Shown here one piece after another: positions 60,701 through 64,000 of a stretch of 64,000 bases of DNA. This DNA comes from Chitinophagales bacterium. Lineage in GTDB: Bacteria > Bacteroidota > Bacteroidia > Chitinophagales > Saprospiraceae. The notes beneath the pieces were generated by a model, which made no database searches, was not told where the DNA came from, and saw only the letters and a program-made list of their open reading frames with translations. The position numbers and the translations under genes were made by a program. The stretch's first letter is position 1. The number at the start of each line of letters is the position of its first letter. Location: positions 124,001-188,000 of the forward strand of contig JAFLBO010000001.1 of NCBI GenBank assembly GCA_017303475.1, read 5' to 3'.

Positions 60701-62368
60701 CAGAATGGTCAACCACCTTATACCAGTTACAACTGGGCGCCACAACCTCTGCCAAACTCCCCGGTTATATTCAACCTGCTAGCCGGAACATATACTGTAA
60801 CAGTTACGGATAATGCCGGTTGTACGCTGGTAGGAACCTTCCTGCTGGATCAACCACCGGCTATTGTGAATACTTTTGATGTTGCAGTACCAAGTAAGGT
60901 TTCCTGTTTCGGAGTCTGTGATGGGGCCGCTACACCAATCGTACGGTATAACTCTAACCCGCAAACAACGGGCATTTTCACATTTGCCTGGAGTGATGGA
61001 TCTTCTGATTCTCTTCGTACCACCCTTTGCGCTGGTCCGAATTTTGTGACCATTACCGATGGTAACAACTGCTTCCTGGTAGATACCATTGATATCACTA
61101 CGCCAACACAAATCACAGGTACAGCTACAACCACCGATGCCCTTTGCTTTGGCGATGATACCGGTACTGCCAGCATCGTACCTGCTGGTGGTAACGGTAG
61201 CCCGTACACCGTTTTATGGAGCACTGGCGCCACAACTACTTCTGTAACAGGTTTGGCTGCCGGGCCAATTACCGTAACGATTACGGATAAAGACGGCTGC
61301 ACAAATTCTGTTAATAATATAGTGGTTGGTCAGCCCGGCGAAATTGCCCTCACCATTACTCCGGAAAATCCAACCTGCTTCGGAGGCAATAATGGTCAAC
61401 TGACGGTAGACCTTACTGGTGGTGTGCCTAACTACACCTACTTCTGGGAGGATGCCGATGGCGATAATGTAGGCAACAGCGAAACAGCTGAAATGCTGAC
61501 GGCTGGAACTTACTCTGTGACAGTAACCGATGGTAATGGCTGTACTTCTACCATTTCTTCGGTGCTCGATAACCCAATTCCGGTAGATGGCGAATTTGAG
61601 CCAATTGCACCACTCAATTGTAATGGCGACGAAACTACCCTGAATATTCTGTCAATCAGCGGAGGTTCAGGTGGCCCATACAGCTTTAGTGTAGACTTCG
61701 GTGCAGTGCTTGATCCAATGTTCCCGGTAACAATTGGTGGTGGATGGCACTACATCACATACATTGATGGCAAAGATTGTGCGATTACAGATTCTGTCTT
61801 TGTATTGGAGCCACAACCAATCAAGGTTGAGTTTGATCCATTAGAAATTGAGGTTGAATTGGGAGAATATGCCAATTTGAACCCTATTCTGAGCAATGTA
61901 GCCTCTGTTGCTGAGTTCACCTGGACCAATCCACAAGATCTGGTTAATCCGGATACGCTGTATGCTACTGCATACACATTTGACAATCAGTCGTTTACAC
62001 TCACTGTGGTGGATTCTTCTGGTTGCTCAGGCTCAGGAACAGTGTATATTGTGGTAGATCCTAACCGCAATGTGTATATCCCGAATGTGTTTATTCCAGC
62101 TAATCCTTCAGGTTTGAACGATCACTTCAATGTGAATGTTGGCCTGGGGGTAGAAACGGTGAACTTCATGCGCGTGTACGATCGCTGGGGCGAACTCGTG
62201 TACCAACGCGAGAAGTTCTTCCCGAACAACGATAACCTGTCTGAAGGTTGGGATGGACGCTACAATGGAGACTTTGTCAATCCGGGCGTATTTGTCTACA
62301 TCGTGGAAGTTAAGTTCCTCGACGGACGAGTGCTGCTATACCGCGGTGACGTGACAGTGATCAGGTAA
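57719..62368 (+). CDS. Giant SprB-repeat protein with cohesin-like domain and T9SS type B tail
   Basis: Product of 1549 aa with a signal peptide (MHRLLIPLLSCLFLGAPALL). The N-terminal ~300 aa form a region with paired Cys (PCGSAGTYTFG, ICFGDSLQV). A cohesin-like domain is likely at about 315-455 (VPPGGTVCIPVTVQNFAILS, LSITWDETVLQYN). About ten Cys-led SprB repeats follow (CFGGNNGQLTVDLTGGVPNY and similar). The end is a gliding-motility-associated type B sorting domain (VYDRWGELVYQ, GWDGRYNG). T9SS should place it on the surface; cohesin-fold domains bind partners or glycans. A terminator follows. Confidence 0.88.
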   Translation: MHRLLIPLLSCLFLGAPALLRAQTPHEIKYLPFDPKNIKLTPSGAEAPCGSAGTYTFGQFVGSSNDPAPSPIFLCFGDSLQVVHNGDADLSGDPQAATAPGIAYAFYTCAPTETGPTLQDVALIPGPGDACVLAGSSTGLYITQAVPNGGSTWFFNSGTLQNTFNMGQPMSIIFAPITVDDFANNNYESAQVGFPPGPCVAVNTAAAFEVVYLNEITATGISNNFGNDCLGRFTVRGGYPQYDGNAVYDIEIFLTSNPNVKAVVHTSASNLFHLSSVPFSVPQAGNYTVVIRDGKSCPATFTIDMNVCDASDNVTLAFPDTIVPPGGTVCIPVTVQNFAILSGSLSITWDETVLQYNGLQNVSSVIDTVFNPAANLNEQQTSLGFLGVQIFNNLNPTTIFIPDDSTLFEICFTAIGNLGDCSGLGVINTPTGIALEDEMGQNLALTVDTGQVCIAFLPLSFTFTVTDTTCLGEALLTITPVGGVEPYDVIVRQDPGTGPTYSGTVLTSGGTFDVQNVGSPNNTPETFEICVTDNNGSGATQCTTFVVNIPRLGAQINFVQEPLCNGQNNGIISAVVLQGGITVNNPGPTYTYAWAPANLTVQNSQVQNGVPAGLYTVTVTDLNTGCSEVASGTLGQPAPLSSNSITVTPASCSGVCDGIINYEAEGGTPFPGPAYQYAWENLGNNTPADNGTDNPIVLAGVCAGDYRITFTDSRGCTQTEEVTVTDLRALGVNLNVQQNVSCFGGNNGAISVSVTETVPTGNCYTPTWTPAGGSAGGVCSNFTYSALTSGTYIFSAVDNLGCSVTDTFTVTEPAQLRIDSLGQSNPICAQANSGSISINVAGGTGFGTYIFNWNPPATNVQNPSGLPFGAYTVTVTDANNCTVTRTFNLLEPMPPTITVTSVPLKCGGDGSLTANSPNGFIYVWTDINGVVIDSTQTIDSLVGGDYVIRVFDTGGCLGEDTISLTDVTALSFSDTTITEPLCFGLNTGTIAIGVQNGQPPYTSYNWAPQPLPNSPVIFNLLAGTYTVTVTDNAGCTLVGTFLLDQPPAIVNTFDVAVPSKVSCFGVCDGAATPIVRYNSNPQTTGIFTFAWSDGSSDSLRTTLCAGPNFVTITDGNNCFLVDTIDITTPTQITGTATTTDALCFGDDTGTASIVPAGGNGSPYTVLWSTGATTTSVTGLAAGPITVTITDKDGCTNSVNNIVVGQPGEIALTITPENPTCFGGNNGQLTVDLTGGVPNYTYFWEDADGDNVGNSETAEMLTAGTYSVTVTDGNGCTSTISSVLDNPIPVDGEFEPIAPLNCNGDETTLNILSISGGSGGPYSFSVDFGAVLDPMFPVTIGGGWHYITYIDGKDCAITDSVFVLEPQPIKVEFDPLEIEVELGEYANLNPILSNVASVAEFTWTNPQDLVNPDTLYATAYTFDNQSFTLTVVDSSGCSGSGTVYIVVDPNRNVYIPNVFIPANPSGLNDHFNVNVGLGVETVNFMRVYDRWGELVYQREKFFPNNDNLSEGWDGRYNGDFVNPGVFVYIVEVKFLDGRVLLYRGDVTVIR

Positions 62369-62417
62369 TCCTGCTCTTATATACCTGCGCCGGGTTTCCC
62401 CGTCGTCAGATGTTTAA

Positions 62418-62457
62418 AACATGAGCCATTCCAATCCCGGGATGGCTTATGTTTTTT
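62418..62457 (+). terminator. Terminator of the 1549-aa protein gene
   Basis: AACATGAGCCATTCC / GGGATGGCTTATGTT stem with minor mismatches, then a run of T. Confidence 0.75.
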
Positions 62458-62490
62458 TATATACTGCAATGGAATCCGTGCGCCACACCC

Positions 62491-62548
62491 ACTCACTCAT
62501 TCACTCACTCACTCACTCATTCACTCACTCACTCATTCACTCACTCAT
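62491..62548. repeat. Tetranucleotide tract, ACTC/ATTC units
   Basis: About 14 units of ACTC with interspersed ATTC, i.e. TGAG/TGAA on the other strand. The last codons and stop (CATGAGTGA) of the leftward GNAT-like gene lie in it. It lies in the space between two convergent genes. Confidence 0.9.
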
Positions 62549-63782
62549 GGTCTTTGAAAGGGTGCCTTGGCTGCCATTCTTCCACAGGTTTGAGATAATC
62601 CAAGATAGTGGGTACGAAGCGGTTGGCGACGGTGTTTTGGTGGCGCAGGTAGCAATACAAGTCGTGTGCAACGGCGCCGACAGAACTTTTTATTTCCAGG
62701 GCTGTGCGTGCAAATACGATTTGTTTACTGCCGCCTTCAATGCCCATTCTGATGATATCGTAAAGAATATTAAGGTATAACTGGTAATCGTGGTTCAGTG
62801 ATTTTTCGTATCCCAGGAAATGGGCCTCCAACTCATCGTGATTCCAGATCATGGTATAGAAAGCTACCAGTTTGCCATCCAGGTAGTAGGCAAACATCTG
62901 AAAATGCTCTTGCAAGTCCTTCTTCAACGCTGCGAGATAATGCTCATTCAGGTCTACCATGTTGAACCCTGCATTGTTGGCAATATCCTTGTATAAGCGG
63001 TAGATATTAGGCAATTCATGCAGGATTTCGGCATAGGTCATTTGACGTTTTTCGATGCCGTCCAGTTTTTTAAACGCGCGTTTTGCCCGTGTGCGATATT
63101 TGGTAGACATCGCATTCAGGTATTCCTCCATGTTCTGGTATGGCAGGTCCAGCACCATATTGGGCTGGATTTCAAACTCTGTGAAGCCTTTTTTACCCAG
63201 GAATTGCCCTTGTGGTCTGTGCAGCGGAGCTATATCCTTAACCAGTATAACCGGCATTTTTACCCCTTCTTTACCCATATGTTCAATCACATAATCCAGG
63301 GCTTGTTCCAACACAATAATGGCATCTTCCTCGCGCACTTTTTCCTGATTAAAATAATAGCCATGCTCGCCGGTTAGCAACATGTTGCCACAAATCAGGA
63401 TGTCGGCAGCAGCTTTGCCGGCCACCCATTTTTTAAACCATTGTGCCAGTCCGCCAAAAAAACAGGGGTCCTTGCGCGGAACGTCCAGATCGGCAATGTT
63501 ATCGTCGCCTTTAAAATATTTGATTTGACAGAGTGCCACACCAACAGGCTGATCCTGTTGATAAAAAACCAAATAACCGAAACGCATCCCTTCTGGTGGA
63601 TTGGCTTCCAATATACTCAGGTATTGCCGTTGCAAGAACAGGTCATGTGCGGGTGCAGCATGATCCCAGTCCTGACCGGCAGCTTCAATGCTTCGGAAAA
63701 AGGTATATCGCAGGGCGGTGCTCAATTGGGTAGACAGAGTTGGCTCTAAAGATACGGTGGATGGCGAAACTGTAGTTGACAT
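62541..63782 (-). CDS. GNAT-type (FemAB/COG3146-like) acyltransferase
   Basis: ATG 63782 (MSTTVSPSTVSLEPTLSTQL), 413 aa. The product resembles COG3146 'peptidogalycan biosynthesis' and FemAB-like GNAT proteins: FGYLVFYQQDQPVGVALCQI in the first half; YRTRAKRAFKKLDG and MFAYYLDGKLVAFYTMIWNH followed by LEAHFLGYEKSLNHDYQLYL in the second. Two GNAT folds in tandem are likely. It probably transfers an acyl or amino-acyl group; the substrate is unknown. The stop lies within a tetranucleotide repeat. It follows another leftward gene by ~50 bp. Confidence 0.75.
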   Translation of the reverse strand: MSTTVSPSTVSLEPTLSTQLSTALRYTFFRSIEAAGQDWDHAAPAHDLFLQRQYLSILEANPPEGMRFGYLVFYQQDQPVGVALCQIKYFKGDDNIADLDVPRKDPCFFGGLAQWFKKWVAGKAAADILICGNMLLTGEHGYYFNQEKVREEDAIIVLEQALDYVIEHMGKEGVKMPVILVKDIAPLHRPQGQFLGKKGFTEFEIQPNMVLDLPYQNMEEYLNAMSTKYRTRAKRAFKKLDGIEKRQMTYAEILHELPNIYRLYKDIANNAGFNMVDLNEHYLAALKKDLQEHFQMFAYYLDGKLVAFYTMIWNHDELEAHFLGYEKSLNHDYQLYLNILYDIIRMGIEGGSKQIVFARTALEIKSSVGAVAHDLYCYLRHQNTVANRFVPTILDYLKPVEEWQPRHPFKDHE

Positions 63783-63831
63783 GCAAGAGAAGGTGTAGCA
63801 AAAGAACGCCGTCTCCGCCAAATGGTTGTAA

Positions 63832-64000
63832 TCAATCTACCAATTGCCATTTTTTAACTTCCTGTATCGCTGCATGTTCGTCAGACCATCCCATAATGGT
63901 CATAGTTCCAAGGCCATCATAATACAAGAAAAATTGCTCCAAAATATGCCGGATGGCACTGTAATCCCGCTGAAATTCAGTCCAGTTGGTGGCCTTGATG
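63832..64000 (-). CDS. C-terminal fragment of a gene cut by the window edge
   Basis: Read leftward from 64000, a frame of about 56 codons ends at a TGA at 63832-63834. Residues include ATNWTEFQRDYSAIRHILEQ, FFLYYDGLGTMTIMGW and EVKKWQLVD at the end. Too little is visible to name it. The gap to the GNAT-like start is about 50 bp, so the two may be co-transcribed. Confidence 0.6.
   Translation of the reverse strand, partial: IKATNWTEFQRDYSAIRHILEQFFLYYDGLGTMTIMGWSDEHAAIQEVKKWQLVD

Overview
The window reads as chromosome of a Bacteroidota bacterium, most likely from the Saprospiria (Lewinella/Haliscomenobacter-like). The signs are many secreted proteins with type IX secretion system (T9SS) type A or type B C-terminal sorting domains, SprB-type repeats, Bacteroidota-type promoters (TTTG, about 20 nt, TAnnTTTG), little sign of Shine-Dalgarno sequences, and DUF3857/transglutaminase, DUF2911 and choice-of-anchor proteins. 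The assignment is inferred from protein families; no 16S rRNA gene is present.

Layout. 1-6.9 kb: a fused PxpB-PxpC 5-oxoprolinase protein cut by the window edge, an SprB-repeat T9SS protein, an unrecognised helical protein and a small fibronectin-III/T9SS protein. 6.9-18.4 kb: seven tandem paralogs encoding predicted secreted seven-repeat beta-propellers with near-identical T9SS tails. Each is followed by a copy of the same roughly 33-bp hairpin. Paralog 3 is broken by a 136-bp MITE and paralog 6 by a one-base deletion. 18.4-23.1 kb: a tightly coupled operon of a DUF1611 (DgcN-like) protein, a dipeptide epimerase-like (DgcA-like) enolase-superfamily protein, and an S12 serine hydrolase fused to an N-acyl-D-amino-acid deacylase. 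It looks like a D-amino-acid or D-glutamate salvage route. 23.2-31.8 kb: mixed chromosomal genes (DUF2911, DUF559 nuclease, YiiX-like hydrolase, leucine-rich repeats, DUF3857/transglutaminase).

32.0-44.8 kb: a 12.7-kb integrative element in the 3' end of a tRNA-CAT gene, bounded by an 18-bp att direct repeat, with a tyrosine recombinase beside the right end and a 27-bp direct repeat near both ends. It carries a probable rolling-circle-type replication initiator with a candidate antisense RNA, an excisionase-like HTH protein, a D12-class adenine methylase, a proteasome/HslV-like Ntn hydrolase, a WYL_2/SH3-fold protein, an HTH protein of terminase-small-subunit type, an 82/83-bp GC-rich tandem repeat, and about ten unrecognised small genes. 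No relaxase, conjugation or virion structural gene was recognised.

45.0-64.0 kb: two giant SprB-repeat adhesin-like proteins with T9SS type B tails (1488 and 1549 aa), and between them a subtilase, GT2 glycosyltransferase, SRPBCC protein, CBS-domain protein, ProC, isoaspartyl peptidase/asparaginase, a lipoprotein and imidazolonepropionase. The window closes with a GNAT-like protein and the 3' end of another gene. The parts most worth following up are the tRNA-integrated element, the propeller array with its hairpin cassette, and the D-amino-acid operon.
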